A DNA stretch of 21,085 nt from Clostridiales bacterium (GTDB lineage: Bacteria; Bacillota; Clostridia; Oscillospirales; Butyricicoccaceae), in contig DYCA01000021.1 in the NCBI GenBank assembly GCA_019418305.1, positions 3,487 through 24,571 of the forward strand, written 5' to 3'. Positions 6,518-15,956 of the stretch are shown piece after piece (the stretch's first letter is position 1; every line of letters begins with the position of its first letter). The notes under the pieces were generated by a model. That model was not told the DNA's origin. It did not search any database and worked only from the letters and a program-made list of their open reading frames with translations. Position numbers and translations under genes: made by a program.

Positions 6518-7807
6518 ATGATGACCGAACTGGAAAACAAAACACAGGCCGAGCGCGCGGTGCTGGTCGGGCTGTCCTGTCCGTCCTTTACTGAGCAGCA
6601 GGATGCAGACGAGCGCACGATGGACGAACTGCGCGCGCTGGCTGAGACTGCGGGTGCGGAGGCGGTTGCGATGACCTTGCAGCGCCGTCCCGCACCGGAT
6701 GCCCGCACCTTCATCGGTGAGGGCAAGGCAGAAGAGGTGCGGCAGCTTGCGGAGGCGAATGAAGCCACGCTCGTGCTGTTTGACAACGAACTGTCGCCGT
6801 CACAGACGCGCAACCTTGAGGAACTGACCAAATGCACCGTGCTTGACCGCTCGGCGCTCATTCTGGATATTTTCGCGCAGCGCGCCCGCACGGGCGAGGG
6901 CAAGTTACAAGTAGAGCTTGCGCAGTATCAGTATATTCTGCCGCGTCTGGCCGGCATGTGGACGCATCTGGTGCGTCAGACTGCGGGCGGCGGCAAAAGC
7001 CCGATTGGTACGCGCGGTCCGGGCGAAACGCAGCTTGAAACCGACCGCCGTCACATCCGTAAGCGTATCGATAAGCTCAAGACGGAATTGGAGCAGGTAC
7101 GGCAGGTGCGTGCGGTGCAGCGTCGTCAGCGCAAAAAGACCGAGATGCCGTTGGTCGCCATCGTGGGCTATACCAACGCGGGCAAGTCCACCTTGCTCAA
7201 TCAGCTGACCGGCGCGGGTATTGAGGCCAACGACCGCCTGTTTGATACGCTCGACCCGACCACGCGCAAAAAGCGCATTTCGGATACGCAGGAAATCCTG
7301 CTGAGCGATACGGTTGGCTTTATCCGCAAGCTGCCGCATCATCTGGTCAGTGCGTTCAAAGCAACGCTTGAGGAGCTGGCCTATGCCGACCTGCTGCTGC
7401 ATGTCGTGGACGTGTCGGACGAGGATTGGCGTATACAGGCGGAGACCGTCGAGGGCGTTATTGCACAGCTGGGCGCGCAGGAAATCCCGCGCCTGATGGT
7501 TTACAACAAGGCGGATAAGTGTGCTCCGGAGTCTCTGCCGTTCTTCCGCCCGGATGAGGGTGTTGCCATTTCGGCCAAGACCGGCGAGGGCATGGATGCG
7601 CTGCTGGCAGCCATTGAGCACGCGCTCGGACGCGGAAAGCATCGCGTCAAGCTGCTGATTCCGTATGCGGACGGCGCCGTGCTGGACATGCTGCACCGGG
7701 AGGCACAGATGGAATCGACCGAGTACGCTGCGGAAGGCACGCTGGTCGAGGCGATTGTGGACGATAAGACTTACGGCCGTGTGGCGGACTATCTGGTCGA
7801 GGAATAA
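6518..7807 (+). CDS. hflX: GTPase HflX, ribosome-rescue factor
   Basis: HflX is a translation-factor-class GTPase that binds the 50S E site and splits or rescues stalled ribosomes under stress. The N-terminal HflX domain (about residues 15-140) includes VLFDNELSPSQTRNLEE and the GPGETQLETDRR signature at 167-178. A short coiled linker follows (about 180-208), then the G domain: G1 GYTNAGKS (217-224), switch TLDPTT (244-249), G3 DTVG (264-267) and G4 NKAD (330-333). All GTP-binding residues are intact. Length is 429 residues, normal for the family. ATG 6518 is chosen for seven-base spacing to GGGGAGG; ATG 6512 is too close and 6521 is also possible. The YigZ-family gene follows after 36 bases, probably in the same transcript. 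Confidence 0.95.
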   Translation: MMTELENKTQAERAVLVGLSCPSFTEQQDADERTMDELRALAETAGAEAVAMTLQRRPAPDARTFIGEGKAEEVRQLAEANEATLVLFDNELSPSQTRNLEELTKCTVLDRSALILDIFAQRARTGEGKLQVELAQYQYILPRLAGMWTHLVRQTAGGGKSPIGTRGPGETQLETDRRHIRKRIDKLKTELEQVRQVRAVQRRQRKKTEMPLVAIVGYTNAGKSTLLNQLTGAGIEANDRLFDTLDPTTRKKRISDTQEILLSDTVGFIRKLPHHLVSAFKATLEELAYADLLLHVVDVSDEDWRIQAETVEGVIAQLGAQEIPRLMVYNKADKCAPESLPFFRPDEGVAISAKTGEGMDALLAAIEHALGRGKHRVKLLIPYADGAVLDMLHREAQMESTEYAAEGTLVEAIVDDKTYGRVADYLVEE

Positions 7808-7843
7808 CGCGCAAACAAAGGTGCGCAAAAACGGGGATACACA

Positions 7844-8479
7844 ATGGAAAAGGACTATTTTGTACCCTTTGCCGCGTATGGCGAGGACAAATTTGAAGAA
7901 AAGCGCTCCAAGTTCACCGGGCGGTTGTGGCGCGTGGAGACGGCTGAGGAGGCGGTTTCGCGTATTAAGGAAATGCGCGAAACCTATTGGGACGCAACGC
8001 ATAATTGCTACGCCTACATTTTGCGTGAGGGCAATGTCATGCGCTATTCGGATGACGGCGAGCCGCAGGGTACGGCGGGCATGCCTATTCTGGATGTACT
8101 CCGGCATGAACAGCTGGAAAACTGTCTGTGTGTGGTGACGCGTTATTTCGGCGGCGTGCTGCTGGGTACCGGCGGGTTGGTGCGCGCTTATACCAAGGGC
8201 GCGCAAATCGCGGTCGCGGCGGCGGGCGTGCAGCGTATGAGCCTGTTTTCGGTCGCGCTGATTGCGTGTCCATATAATCTGTACGAAATGGTGCTGCATC
8301 TGCTGCCGGACTACGATTGCGCCGCTGAACAGACCGATTTCGGGGCGGATGTGACACTGACCGTAACTTTGCCTGCAGGTGGGGAGGAGCGGCTTAATGC
8401 GGCGCTGGCCGAAGCAACCGCAGGACAGGTGTATGCTGAGGTGATGGAGACGCGCTTTATGGGCAGGCGTGTAAAATAA
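7844..8479 (+). CDS. YigZ/IMPACT family protein (UPF0029)
   Basis: A cytoplasmic protein of 211 residues, the usual length for bacterial YigZ. The N-terminal IMPACT domain (about residues 15-125) shows KRSKFTGRLWRV, DATHNCYAYI, SDDGEPQGTAGMPIL and VTRYFGGVLLGTGGLVRAY, the core signatures of the family. A smaller C-terminal ferredoxin-like domain (DUF1949 type) follows from about 135. Eukaryotic IMPACT binds Gcn1 and dampens Gcn2; the bacterial role is not settled, though the position beside hflX fits a link to translation. GGGG at 7833-7836 supplies the ribosome site. Confidence 0.92.
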   Translation: MEKDYFVPFAAYGEDKFEEKRSKFTGRLWRVETAEEAVSRIKEMRETYWDATHNCYAYILREGNVMRYSDDGEPQGTAGMPILDVLRHEQLENCLCVVTRYFGGVLLGTGGLVRAYTKGAQIAVAAAGVQRMSLFSVALIACPYNLYEMVLHLLPDYDCAAEQTDFGADVTLTVTLPAGGEERLNAALAEATAGQVYAEVMETRFMGRRVK

Positions 8480-8581
8480 AGTGAAAATAATTGCCCTGAA
8501 AAAAAGGATTTTGACGATGGAGTCGGTATAAATCAAATAGACGAATTTTTTGATGCCAGCAGGCAGGGAGGTGCGTGCCGT

Positions 8582-9583
8582 ATGACAATCCGGGAACAGC
8601 AGGAGCAACGGGAGCACCTGACGCTTGCGCCGTGGGCCACCTTTGCGGATGGTTCGCAGGGACGGCAGCGCGAAATGGAGCCGTGCGCCTATCGCACCTG
8701 CTTTCAGCGGGACCGCGACCGTATTATTCACTCCAAGGCGTTTCGGCGGCTCAGCCATAAAACGCAGGTGTTTATCTCTCCGGAGGGCGACCACTATCGC
8801 GCCCGCCTGACGCATACGCTGGAGGTGTCGCAGATTGCGCGTACAATTGCGCGCGCGCTGCGGCTCAACGAGGATTTAACCGAAGCGATTGCGCTGGGGC
8901 ATGATTTGGGTCACACGCCGTTTGGCCATGCGGGCGAGCGCGCTCTGGCCGAGGTATGTCCGTTCGGGTTTCGACACAATGAGCAGAGCCTGCGCATGGT
9001 CGATTTGATTGAGGACCTGAATTTGACGCAGGAGGTGCGCGACGGCATCATCTGTCATACGGGTGCGAAAAAGGCGGACACGCCCGAGGGGCGTATCATC
9101 CACTATGCCGACCGCATTGCCTATATCAACCATGATATTGACGATGCGATGCGCGGTGGTCTCATTACAAACACGGATATCCCGCAGTATCTGCGCCGCC
9201 GTCTGGGCGACAGCCACGGCAAGCGCATTGACACTATGGTCACTGCGATGATTGAATACGGCACAGCGCATCAGGAAATCGGTATGGACGAGCAGGTGCA
9301 CGACGATATGATGGAACTGCGCCAGTTTATGTTTGACCATGTGTATCACGGTACTGAGGCCCAGCGCGAGGAAATGCGCGCTAAGACTATGCTGCGCGGC
9401 CTGTATGAATATTTTGTAGTCCATCCGGACGAGTTGCCGGGGGATTATTTTGTGCTGATGACACGCGGCGAACCGCTGGAGCGCGTCGTGTGCGACTATA
9501 TTGCGTGCATGACCGACCGATACTCGATTTCGGTTTACACAAAATTATTTATTCCGAAAAGCTGGAATAAGATTGAAGGATAA
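8582..9583 (+). CDS. dgt: dNTP triphosphohydrolase (Dgt-like, HD domain)
   Basis: It belongs to the HD-domain phosphohydrolases that cleave dGTP or other dNTPs to the nucleoside and triphosphate, adjusting nucleotide pools. At 333 residues it is the short form common in Firmicutes, not the 505-residue E. coli Dgt. Metal ligands are visible as His78 (RLTHTLEVSQ), His107-Asp108 (LGHDLGHTPFGHAGE) and Asp177 (HYADRIAYINHDIDD). The N-terminal YRTCFQRDRDRIIHSKAFRRL and HKTQVF segments are also family hallmarks. GGGAGG (8566-8571) precedes the ATG by ten bases. A TTGACG at 8511-8516 upstream has no convincing -10, so the promoter is unclear. It heads the dgt-dnaG-rpoD series known from many clostridia. 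Confidence 0.93.
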   Translation: MTIREQQEQREHLTLAPWATFADGSQGRQREMEPCAYRTCFQRDRDRIIHSKAFRRLSHKTQVFISPEGDHYRARLTHTLEVSQIARTIARALRLNEDLTEAIALGHDLGHTPFGHAGERALAEVCPFGFRHNEQSLRMVDLIEDLNLTQEVRDGIICHTGAKKADTPEGRIIHYADRIAYINHDIDDAMRGGLITNTDIPQYLRRRLGDSHGKRIDTMVTAMIEYGTAHQEIGMDEQVHDDMMELRQFMFDHVYHGTEAQREEMRAKTMLRGLYEYFVVHPDELPGDYFVLMTRGEPLERVVCDYIACMTDRYSISVYTKLFIPKSWNKIEG

Positions 9584-9616
9584 AAAATCCGGCTATCCTA
9601 CAAAGGAGGTGGGCGA

Positions 9617-11383
9617 ATGGCGTTTGACCGTGTGTTTCTGGATGAATTATCCGCACGGAACGATATTGTGGATGTCGTATCCCAGTACGTTCAGCTGAAA
9701 AAAAGCGGTGCAAACTATTTTGGCCTTTGCCCCTTCCATAATGAAAAAACACCGTCCTTTTCGGTTTCGCCCGATAAGCAGATTTTCCATTGCTTCGGCT
9801 GCGGTGCGGGCGGCGGGGTGATTACCTTCACCATGAAAGCCGAAGGGTTGGAATTTCCCGATGCGGTGCGTTATCTGGCGGCGCGTGCGGGCATGCAGGT
9901 GCCTGAGCAAGGCGAAGCCGACCGGCAGGCAGCCCGCCACCGCGACCGGCTGTACGCTTTGTGTAAAGACGCGGCGCGGTTTTACTATGATACACTGTGG
10001 CAGCCGGAAAACCGCGTGGCACAGCAGTATTTTCTTGGGCGCGGCTTGCACCGGCGCACGATGAACCGATTTGGGCTGGGGTATGCGCCCGACTCGTTCC
10101 ATGCACTGCTCGACGCGATGACCGCGAAGGGCTACACGCGGGAGGAAATGCTGGACGCGGGACTACTCAGCCGCAGCGAAAAGGGGCGCGTGTACGACCG
10201 CTTCCGTGGGCGCGTGATGTTTCCCATCATTGACGTGCGTGGCAATGTGATTGCGTTCGGCGGGCGTGTATTGGACGATTCCAAGCCCAAATATCTCAAC
10301 TCGCCCGAAACGCCGATTTTTCACAAGAGCCGCAATCTGTTCGCGCTCAACCTGTCCAAGACCACAAAGAACGGGTATTTTATCCTCGCAGAAGGCTATA
10401 TGGACGTGATTGCGCTGCATCAGGCCGGATTTGACTGCGCGGTGGCCTCGCTTGGCACTTCACTGACCGAGGAGCAGGCGCGTATCATCGCCCGCCACAC
10501 CGACCGCATTGTGATATCCTACGACGCGGACGGGGCAGGGCAGGCGGCGGCACAGCGCGCGATTGACATTTTGAAAAAATGCGATTTGCAGGTCAAGGTG
10601 CTTAAAATTCCGGGCGCGAAAGACCCGGATGAGTTCATTAAGGCCAAAGGAGCAGATGCGTTCCGTGCGCTCATTGAGCGCAGCGAGGACCATAACGCTT
10701 ACCGACTGGAGCAAATTGCAGCGAAATACGATTTGGAGGATGACGAAGCGCGCGTGCTGTTCCTGCGGGACGCGGCGCGTATGCTCGCCGGCATCGAAAG
10801 CAGCATCGAGCGAGAAGTATACGCGGGGCGCGCGGCCAAGATGGCGGGCGTGACTACCGAAGCGATGAATGTCGAGGTGCGACGCGAGCTGAACATCCGC
10901 CGCAAGAGACAGAAAGCCGCCGAACGGCGCGAGATTCGCTCGCCGATCGGTATGGCACAGCCCAAGGACCGCACGCTTGCCTATGCAGATGTCAAATCCG
11001 CCAAGGCGGAGGAAAACGTGCTTCGCCTGCTGTTTTACGATCAGAAGCTGGCAACGGGACTGGAAAAAGAATTGCCGCCGGCGTGGTTTTCCGCGCCTGT
11101 GCTGCGTAAGATATATGAGCGCGTGCTCGCGCTCGACCGGGAAGGCCAGATGGTGGATATCCTGTCCTTCGAGGGGTGGCTGGAGGCAAATGAAATGAGC
11201 CTGCTTTCCGCTATTCTCGATCAGGGCATCCCACCGGGCGAACACCGGCAGGAAATGCAGGAATACATAAACACGATACGAATGCAGCGCGTCAGAGACG
11301 GTACGATTACCGAAGCAGGCGAGGACCCGCTGCTGACCTTTGGACGAATAAAAAAACAAAACGCGGGAGGACAAACGATATGA
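9617..11383 (+). CDS. dnaG: DNA primase
   Basis: DnaG makes RNA primers at the replication fork and is recruited by the helicase DnaB/DnaC. The N-terminal zinc finger is of CHC2 type: Cys38, His41 ([15 protein letters not shown]), Cys59 and Cys62. The catalytic core follows, with the TOPRIM residues Glu259 in EGYMD and Asp303, Asp305 in SYDADGAG. The last 130 or so residues form the helicase-binding region. Length is 588 residues, normal for the family. AAAGGAGGTG (9602-9611) is an almost ideal ribosome site before the ATG at 9617, 33 bases after the dgt stop. Its TGA overlaps the rpoD ATG. Confidence 0.97.
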   Translation: MAFDRVFLDELSARNDIVDVVSQYVQLKKSGANYFGLCPFHNEKTPSFSVSPDKQIFHCFGCGAGGGVITFTMKAEGLEFPDAVRYLAARAGMQVPEQGEADRQAARHRDRLYALCKDAARFYYDTLWQPENRVAQQYFLGRGLHRRTMNRFGLGYAPDSFHALLDAMTAKGYTREEMLDAGLLSRSEKGRVYDRFRGRVMFPIIDVRGNVIAFGGRVLDDSKPKYLNSPETPIFHKSRNLFALNLSKTTKNGYFILAEGYMDVIALHQAGFDCAVASLGTSLTEEQARIIARHTDRIVISYDADGAGQAAAQRAIDILKKCDLQVKVLKIPGAKDPDEFIKAKGADAFRALIERSEDHNAYRLEQIAAKYDLEDDEARVLFLRDAARMLAGIESSIEREVYAGRAAKMAGVTTEAMNVEVRRELNIRRKRQKAAERREIRSPIGMAQPKDRTLAYADVKSAKAEENVLRLLFYDQKLATGLEKELPPAWFSAPVLRKIYERVLALDREGQMVDILSFEGWLEANEMSLLSAILDQGIPPGEHRQEMQEYINTIRMQRVRDGTITEAGEDPLLTFGRIKKQNAGGQTI

Positions 11384-12612
11384 CGACAACGGGCAATGCA
11401 AACGCACCGGAGCATGCAGTGGACCAGCAGCAGGTGCTCAAGGACCTGCTGGCGCTGGGAAAAAAGAATGGACGGCTGACGCTCAAGGAGATTGCGGATG
11501 CGCTGAGCCAGCTGGATATGGAAAGCGACGACATCGATAAGCTGTATGAAACGCTCGAAACCATGGGAATAGAGGTCGAAACCGAAGGCGTGCTGGAAAA
11601 GGCGCTGGGTGACGACGACGATGAAGTGTTTGAGCCGGACAGCGTGGAGGAGGTTCCGGAAGAGGAGCTGATAGACACCTCGGCTATGGCGGAAACCTTT
11701 GCCATTGACGACCCGGTGCGTATGTACCTGAAGGAGATTGGCAAGGTGGATTTGCTCTCGCCGGAGGAAGAGGTGACGCTGGCTGAGCAGATGCAGAAGG
11801 GCAACGAGGCAGAAGCCCGCATTGCGGCGGAGGGTGACACTATCCCGGCGGAGGAGCGTGCACAGCTGGACCGCGATGTGAAAATCGGAGAAAAGGCGAA
11901 AAAGCGTCTGGCCGAAGCAAACCTCCGTTTGGTGGTTTCGATTGCCAAGCGATATGTCGGCCGCGGCATGCTGTTTCTTGATTTGATTCAGGAGGGTAAC
12001 CTTGGTCTGATTAAGGCTGTTGAGAAATTCGATTCGACCAAGGGCTTTAAGTTCTCAACCTATGCGACATGGTGGATTCGTCAGGCGATTACGCGCGCAA
12101 TTGCCGATCAGGCGCGTACTATCCGCATTCCGGTACACATGGTGGAGACTATCAACAAGGTTATCCGTGTTTCGCGTCAGCTGCTGCAGGAGCTGGGCCA
12201 TGATCCCAGCCCGGAGGAGATTGCCAAAGAGATGAGCATGCCGGTCGACCGTGTGCGTGATATTCTCAAGATTGCGCAGGAGCCTGTGTCGCTTGAGACC
12301 CCGATTGGTGAGGAGGAGGATTCGCACCTCGGGGATTTCATTCCGGACGATGATGCGCCCGAACCGGCCGAAGCAGCATCCTTCATGCTGCTCAAGGAGC
12401 AGTTGGTCGAGGTACTCAAGACGCTCACTCCGCGCGAGGAAAAGGTGCTGCGCCTGCGCTTCGGTATTGAGGACGGACACACCCGCACGCTGGAGGAAGT
12501 CGGTAAGGAGTTCAACGTCACGCGCGAGCGTATTCGCCAGATTGAGGCAAAGGCGCTGCGCAAGCTGCGTCATCCGTCGCGCTCGAAAAAGCTCAAGGAT
12601 TTTCTGAACTAA
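11380..12612 (+). CDS. rpoD: RNA polymerase primary sigma factor (sigma-A/70)
   Basis: The housekeeping sigma factor directs RNA polymerase to -10/-35 promoters. All conserved regions are present in its 410 residues: region 1.1 (about 17-80) followed by an acidic linker, region 1.2 ([12 protein letters not shown], 110-121), region 2 (178-250) including [13 protein letters not shown] for -10 recognition and melting, region 3 (257-335), and region 4 (345-405) with the helix-turn-helix [20 protein letters not shown] for -35 recognition. A long non-conserved insert as in E. coli is absent, as usual for Firmicutes. The start overlaps the dnaG stop in ATGA with GGGAGG at 11365-11370, so the two are translationally coupled. 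Confidence 0.98.
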   Translation: MTTTGNANAPEHAVDQQQVLKDLLALGKKNGRLTLKEIADALSQLDMESDDIDKLYETLETMGIEVETEGVLEKALGDDDDEVFEPDSVEEVPEEELIDTSAMAETFAIDDPVRMYLKEIGKVDLLSPEEEVTLAEQMQKGNEAEARIAAEGDTIPAEERAQLDRDVKIGEKAKKRLAEANLRLVVSIAKRYVGRGMLFLDLIQEGNLGLIKAVEKFDSTKGFKFSTYATWWIRQAITRAIADQARTIRIPVHMVETINKVIRVSRQLLQELGHDPSPEEIAKEMSMPVDRVRDILKIAQEPVSLETPIGEEEDSHLGDFIPDDDAPEPAEAASFMLLKEQLVEVLKTLTPREEKVLRLRFGIEDGHTRTLEEVGKEFNVTRERIRQIEAKALRKLRHPSRSKKLKDFLN

Positions 12613-12624
12613 TCATAAAAAAGC

Positions 12625-12687
12625 AAGCGCCCCCCAAAAGTCAGACCATATCCAACCGGAAAATGGTTCGGCTTTTGGGGGGCGCTT
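12625..12687. terminator. bidirectional terminator between rpoD and the leftward oxidoreductase operon
   Basis: A perfect 16-pair stem (12625-12640, AAGCGCCCCCCAAAAG, with 12672-12687) closes a 31-base loop, in which ACCAT (12645-12649) can pair with ATGGT (12663-12667). On the minus strand the stem is followed by TGCTTTTTTATG, a strong U-tract; on the plus strand only by TGTGTG. It probably ends the leftward operon efficiently and also serves rpoD. Confidence 0.85.
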
Positions 12688-12710
12688 TGTGTGAAGAAAA
12701 GGGATTGATT

Positions 12711-13703
12711 TTAAGCGATTACGATGCGGCCTGTATCGGCTGATTCGCGGGCCAGCAGAGCAAGACGGCTGTCCTCCAGCGATTCGTACAGGTCAAGCAG
12801 ACCCGAGCCATGGCCCTCCAGTGTGTGGATGAAATCTTCAAAAATCATGGGTGGATGCTGAAGCGGCACCGGCTGGGAGCCGTCGTTTTTGTCGTTAATG
12901 AGGTAAACTGCATCGCCGCGCACCTCGATGATGCCGTGCGTACCCGCGGCACGTACGCGGTCATCCCCATGAGTTGCTGCGTGGGCCGGACGAAGATAGT
13001 CGGCACTGACCTGTGCGCATACGTCGTTTTCCATTGTCATCATCAGCTGTGCCGTCACTTCCAGGTCCTCATATCCCTGATTAGCAACTGTTGCGTGATG
13101 AGCAAATATGCTCTTTGCGGCATGCGGATATAAATAACGGATGAAATCGATGCCATGAATGGCCACCCATGGAATCAATCCGCCATGCTGCGCACGATGA
13201 CGGAAAAAGGGTGCGCGCTGGCCGAGACGATAGGATTTTTGCGCGGTGAGCAAACGAATTTCTCCAATGGCATCTGCATCGACCAGCTGCTTTGCGGTGT
13301 AGAACCAGGGGTCATAGCGCGCAGTCTGCATGGCCCACAGCAAAGCAGGAGAAGCGGCAGCCGCTTGCTGCACGCGTGTCAGGCCATCCAAAGTTAATGC
13401 CAGCGGCTTGTCGCAGTAGACATGGATACCGCGCGCAAGCGCCTGACAGGTCATGGCCTCATGGTCGCAAAACATACCGTCTACAACCAGAACATCCGGC
13501 TGAACAGCGTCAATCATCGTCAGGTAGTCAGGATATTCCGTTGGTGACAGACCGAGTTTCGCAAAATCATCCAGCACTTCCGTCATGGGTTCGCCGGTCC
13601 ATGTGCGGCACCAGCCTGCAATTTCCACTTGCGGCAAACGGGGGAGGGCGCGGGTGACGGTGGCTGCATGGCCGGAGTTTCCTGCAATACAAATACGAAT
13701 CAT
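12711..13703 (-). CDS. Gfo/Idh/MocA-family oxidoreductase (second gene of pair)
   Basis: A 330-residue NAD(P)-dependent dehydrogenase-like protein with an N-terminal Rossmann fold and a C-terminal alpha/beta domain from about residue 125. The nucleotide motif is IAGNSGHAATV, where the family usually shows GxGxxG with Gly in the third place, so cofactor binding may be altered. The family EKP motif appears as CDKP (Asp98-Lys99-Pro100), and the active-site segment is WVAIHGIDFIRYL with His183 and Asp186. Members oxidise or reduce hydroxyls of sugars, inositols and related rings. GAGGAG on the minus strand precedes the ATG at 13703, which overlaps the stop of the upstream paralogue in ATGA. The two proteins differ strongly in sequence and may act in succession or together. 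Substrate unknown. Confidence 0.85.
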   Translation of the reverse strand: MIRICIAGNSGHAATVTRALPRLPQVEIAGWCRTWTGEPMTEVLDDFAKLGLSPTEYPDYLTMIDAVQPDVLVVDGMFCDHEAMTCQALARGIHVYCDKPLALTLDGLTRVQQAAAASPALLWAMQTARYDPWFYTAKQLVDADAIGEIRLLTAQKSYRLGQRAPFFRHRAQHGGLIPWVAIHGIDFIRYLYPHAAKSIFAHHATVANQGYEDLEVTAQLMMTMENDVCAQVSADYLRPAHAATHGDDRVRAAGTHGIIEVRGDAVYLINDKNDGSQPVPLQHPPMIFEDFIHTLEGHGSGLLDLYESLEDSRLALLARESADTGRIVIA

Positions 13704-14941
13704 GTGTGTATCTCCTCTTTTTTGCAGAATCGTTCGCCGGAAAAAGCATGATACCCTTCCAGCTGAATGTTGGTTGGGTGATGCGCCCAGTCAAAGCCTA
13801 ACGCGGAAGGCAGCTTCCCGGTCTGGAAGCAGGTCCAGGCATCGTCGGCTAAGCCGCGCATAAACACACCGGGTTCCGGAGTGGAAACGCGCTCCATGCG
13901 GTCTGCGGGCAGCGGATAGACATCGGCCTGATCGAAAATGGCATTGCACATGGTTAGATGCGGCAGAACGGTATCCGGCGTACAGGGCACATCCACGCTG
14001 GGATCAGCTGCAACCGCTATCATGGTGCGCAGCTTCTGTGCGACGTGATATTCGCCTAAGGCGGCTCCATAGTTTTTGGTGCGGCCGTCATCAAAGGTGG
14101 CGATAATTTCAGCGGAATCATCGTTGCCCGAGGCAGTGACAACCGCATGCTCAAACGTATATTGCAGAATTGGGTCTACGTTGCGGTCGCCTGAGTGGGT
14201 CAGAGCCAAGAAGAAGTCACAGCCGGACGCGAATTTACCCGAAACGAACGCGGTATCAAAGGTTTCAATCCCTTTGCCGTTGTACAATTCAACAGCCAGA
14301 TTTTGCGGCATGGCCGCAGTGTCAAAGCGGTCGCCCAGCACAAAACAGGTGTTATGCAGATAGTGCGCGGTGGCGTTGGTCAGGATGGAATCCAATACCC
14401 AATGGCCCTGTGCGTCCCGAATATGGCCGCGCCAAGAACTGTTGTAATAGCTGTCATAGCGCTGCCAGGAGACATAGGTGCGCAGGGATTTAGGCGCGCC
14501 TAGCAGACCGGCTTGTATGTCGCGTTTGAGGTTCTGGATGGGATCACAGAAGGACATTTGAAATCCAACTCCCAGCTTGCGGCCGGAAGCAGATACCGCG
14601 GCGCGAATGTCCAGTGCATCCTGCAAAATAGGAGCAAGTGGTTTTTCGCACAACACATGTGCGCCGTGCCGGAGCGCCAGCAGGCATTGCTCCTTGTGCA
14701 GATGAATAGGGCTGGCGATGAGCACCAGATCGGCGGAACTGGCAGCAAAAAATTCTTCCGGGGTACGGTACATCGGTACTCCCTGAGCGGTCAGCTGGGT
14801 GTAGCGAGGTATCTTTTCGTAAAACGGGTCGATTGCCGCCACCAGTCGATAGCTTTCCGGATCGACAAAGCGTTCGAGCAGCCCCAGACAGTAGTCCCCG
14901 TATCCGCCTGCGCCGATGATTGCCAGATTGATGGTTTTCAT
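13700..14941 (-). CDS. Gfo/Idh/MocA-family oxidoreductase (first gene of pair)
   Basis: A 413-residue dehydrogenase of the glucose-fructose oxidoreductase / inositol dehydrogenase / MocA family. The Rossmann motif IIGAGGYGD is intact (Gly10, Gly12, Gly15), and the CEKPLAP motif gives the catalytic lysine Lys100. The usual D-x-G-x-H active-site segment is replaced by SILTNATAHYLHN, with His193 and His196 as candidates. It is longer than the usual 330-390 residues through a C-terminal extension. The start at 14941 is chosen because GAGGAC precedes it on the minus strand; the frame is open for a further 77 codons upstream, but that part is unlike the family. It is followed by a paralogue with a four-base overlap and preceded by an AraC regulator in the same direction. 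Confidence 0.85.
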   Translation of the reverse strand: MKTINLAIIGAGGYGDYCLGLLERFVDPESYRLVAAIDPFYEKIPRYTQLTAQGVPMYRTPEEFFAASSADLVLIASPIHLHKEQCLLALRHGAHVLCEKPLAPILQDALDIRAAVSASGRKLGVGFQMSFCDPIQNLKRDIQAGLLGAPKSLRTYVSWQRYDSYYNSSWRGHIRDAQGHWVLDSILTNATAHYLHNTCFVLGDRFDTAAMPQNLAVELYNGKGIETFDTAFVSGKFASGCDFFLALTHSGDRNVDPILQYTFEHAVVTASGNDDSAEIIATFDDGRTKNYGAALGEYHVAQKLRTMIAVAADPSVDVPCTPDTVLPHLTMCNAIFDQADVYPLPADRMERVSTPEPGVFMRGLADDAWTCFQTGKLPSALGFDWAHHPTNIQLEGYHAFSGERFCKKEEIHT

Positions 14942-14967
14942 ATGCGTCCTCATCCTTTTTTCAAATT

Positions 14968-15007
14968 CTGCTCCAAAGAGCAGCGTGATTTTCTGATTTT
15001 CATTGTA
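14968..15007 (-). promoter_or_regulatory. possible activator-dependent promoter of the oxidoreductase pair
   Basis: On the minus strand TACAAT (15007-15002) is a good -10, but the hexamer 17 bases before it, CACTAG, is not a -35. This is usual for promoters that need an AraC-type activator. The leader then contains a perfect six-pair hairpin (CTGCTC 14968-14973 with GAGCAG 14978-14983). Confidence 0.35.
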
Positions 15008-15062
15008 TCGCAGCCGCGTCCCGACTAGTGGGATGCAGTTGCGCAATAATATGTAAAATATG

Positions 15063-15875
15063 CTATATTTGTTCACGCTCCCGATAGCGCAGCGGGGTGT
15101 ATCCGGTTTCCCGGCGAAAGGTGCGGATAAAGTTGTTGACATCGGAAAAGCCGGCGTGGAACGCGACTTCACTGACAGGAAAATCCGAGTGGATGAGCAG
15201 GTCTTTGGCTGCGGCCAGACGGGCCTGTACCAAATACTGCTTGGGGCTGTATCCCGTCAGGCTCTTGAAGCAGTGGGTCAGATAGCAGGGAGTTAAAAAG
15301 ACACGTTCCGCCAGATCGCTGACTCGGATGGGCTCGGCATAGTGTGTATCGATGTAATGCTGGACGGCAAATACTGCGGTCTTGCTGGCCTGTGAGGTGG
15401 CGTCAAACAGCGCAGGACGCAGTCGGCACAGCAGAATGAGCAGCTCGGAAATCAGGCTCATGTGCATGACGCCCGCAAGTGAGTCCTGTATATGCTGCTC
15501 TTCCAGCAGTCGCCGGAAAATCAACTCAAAGCGTTCTATATGGTCGGATACGTCATATCGGTGGCAGAAACCCTGCGGACGGCTGCGCAGAGGCATGAGC
15601 AGCCGTCGGTCGGTAATCAATCGCTCGGTCATATCCGGGTCTAAAATCACATAGTAGCGTTCATAAACCGGTGTGCGCAGTTCAAGAGAGTGTTCTTCAA
15701 ATCGTCCGATAACAAAAACCGAACCCGGTCCACCGTCATAGGCTGCGTCGCCAATATGAATGCGAATGTGCCCTTCCCGAATGAACAAAAGCTCATAGGC
15801 GTTATGGAAGTGAATGCGGATGGATGTGTCGCTGTCTTTGAAACAGCATTCCTGCATCACAACGTTCTGCTCCAT
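15063..15875 (-). CDS. AraC-family transcriptional regulator (first)
   Basis: A 270-residue regulator with an N-terminal cupin-like sensing domain (about residues 15-95, beginning IRIHFHNAYELLFIREG) and two C-terminal helix-turn-helix motifs (about 170-265): IRVSDLAERVFLTPCYLTHC and VSEVAFHAGFSDVNNFIRTF, ending GYTPLRYRER. This layout is that of sugar- and metabolite-responsive activators. AGGAGG precedes the ATG on the minus strand. It is divergent from the reductase operon and upstream of the two Gfo/Idh/MocA genes, so it probably controls both sides. The ligand cannot be told. Confidence 0.93.
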   Translation of the reverse strand: MEQNVVMQECCFKDSDTSIRIHFHNAYELLFIREGHIRIHIGDAAYDGGPGSVFVIGRFEEHSLELRTPVYERYYVILDPDMTERLITDRRLLMPLRSRPQGFCHRYDVSDHIERFELIFRRLLEEQHIQDSLAGVMHMSLISELLILLCRLRPALFDATSQASKTAVFAVQHYIDTHYAEPIRVSDLAERVFLTPCYLTHCFKSLTGYSPKQYLVQARLAAAKDLLIHSDFPVSEVAFHAGFSDVNNFIRTFRRETGYTPLRYREREQI

Positions 15876-15909
15876 GAGAAAACCTCCTGATATCGCAAAA
15901 ATTACATAT

Positions 15910-15956
15910 TATCACACAACTTGATATGACTTTCTATCTGTCGGCTATTATATCAT
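15910..15956. promoter_or_regulatory. divergent regulatory region with overlapping -10 elements
   Basis: The 179-base gap between the divergent genes is AT-rich compared with its surroundings. A minus-strand TATAAT (15952-15947) and a plus-strand TATTAT (15946-15951) overlap almost completely. The plus-strand -35 candidate TTGATA (15921-15926) is spaced 19 bases, and the minus side has no -35. Possible operator repeats are TATCA/TGATA (15910-15914 and 15922-15926) and TGATAT/ATATCA (15922-15927 and 15950-15955). Confidence 0.4.

Noticed and set aside
6905..8815. A 636-codon minus-strand open frame running across hflX, the YigZ-family gene and the start of dgt.
   Set aside because: It lies opposite three clear plus-strand genes, has no family motif or ribosome site, and its composition (many Arg, His, Gln) is that of an antisense shadow in GC-rich coding DNA.
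14942..15172. A 77-residue N-terminal extension of the first Gfo/Idh/MocA protein.
   Set aside because: It overlaps the araC coding end, is unlike the family, and the Rossmann fold begins correctly at the ATG at 14941 behind GAGGAC.
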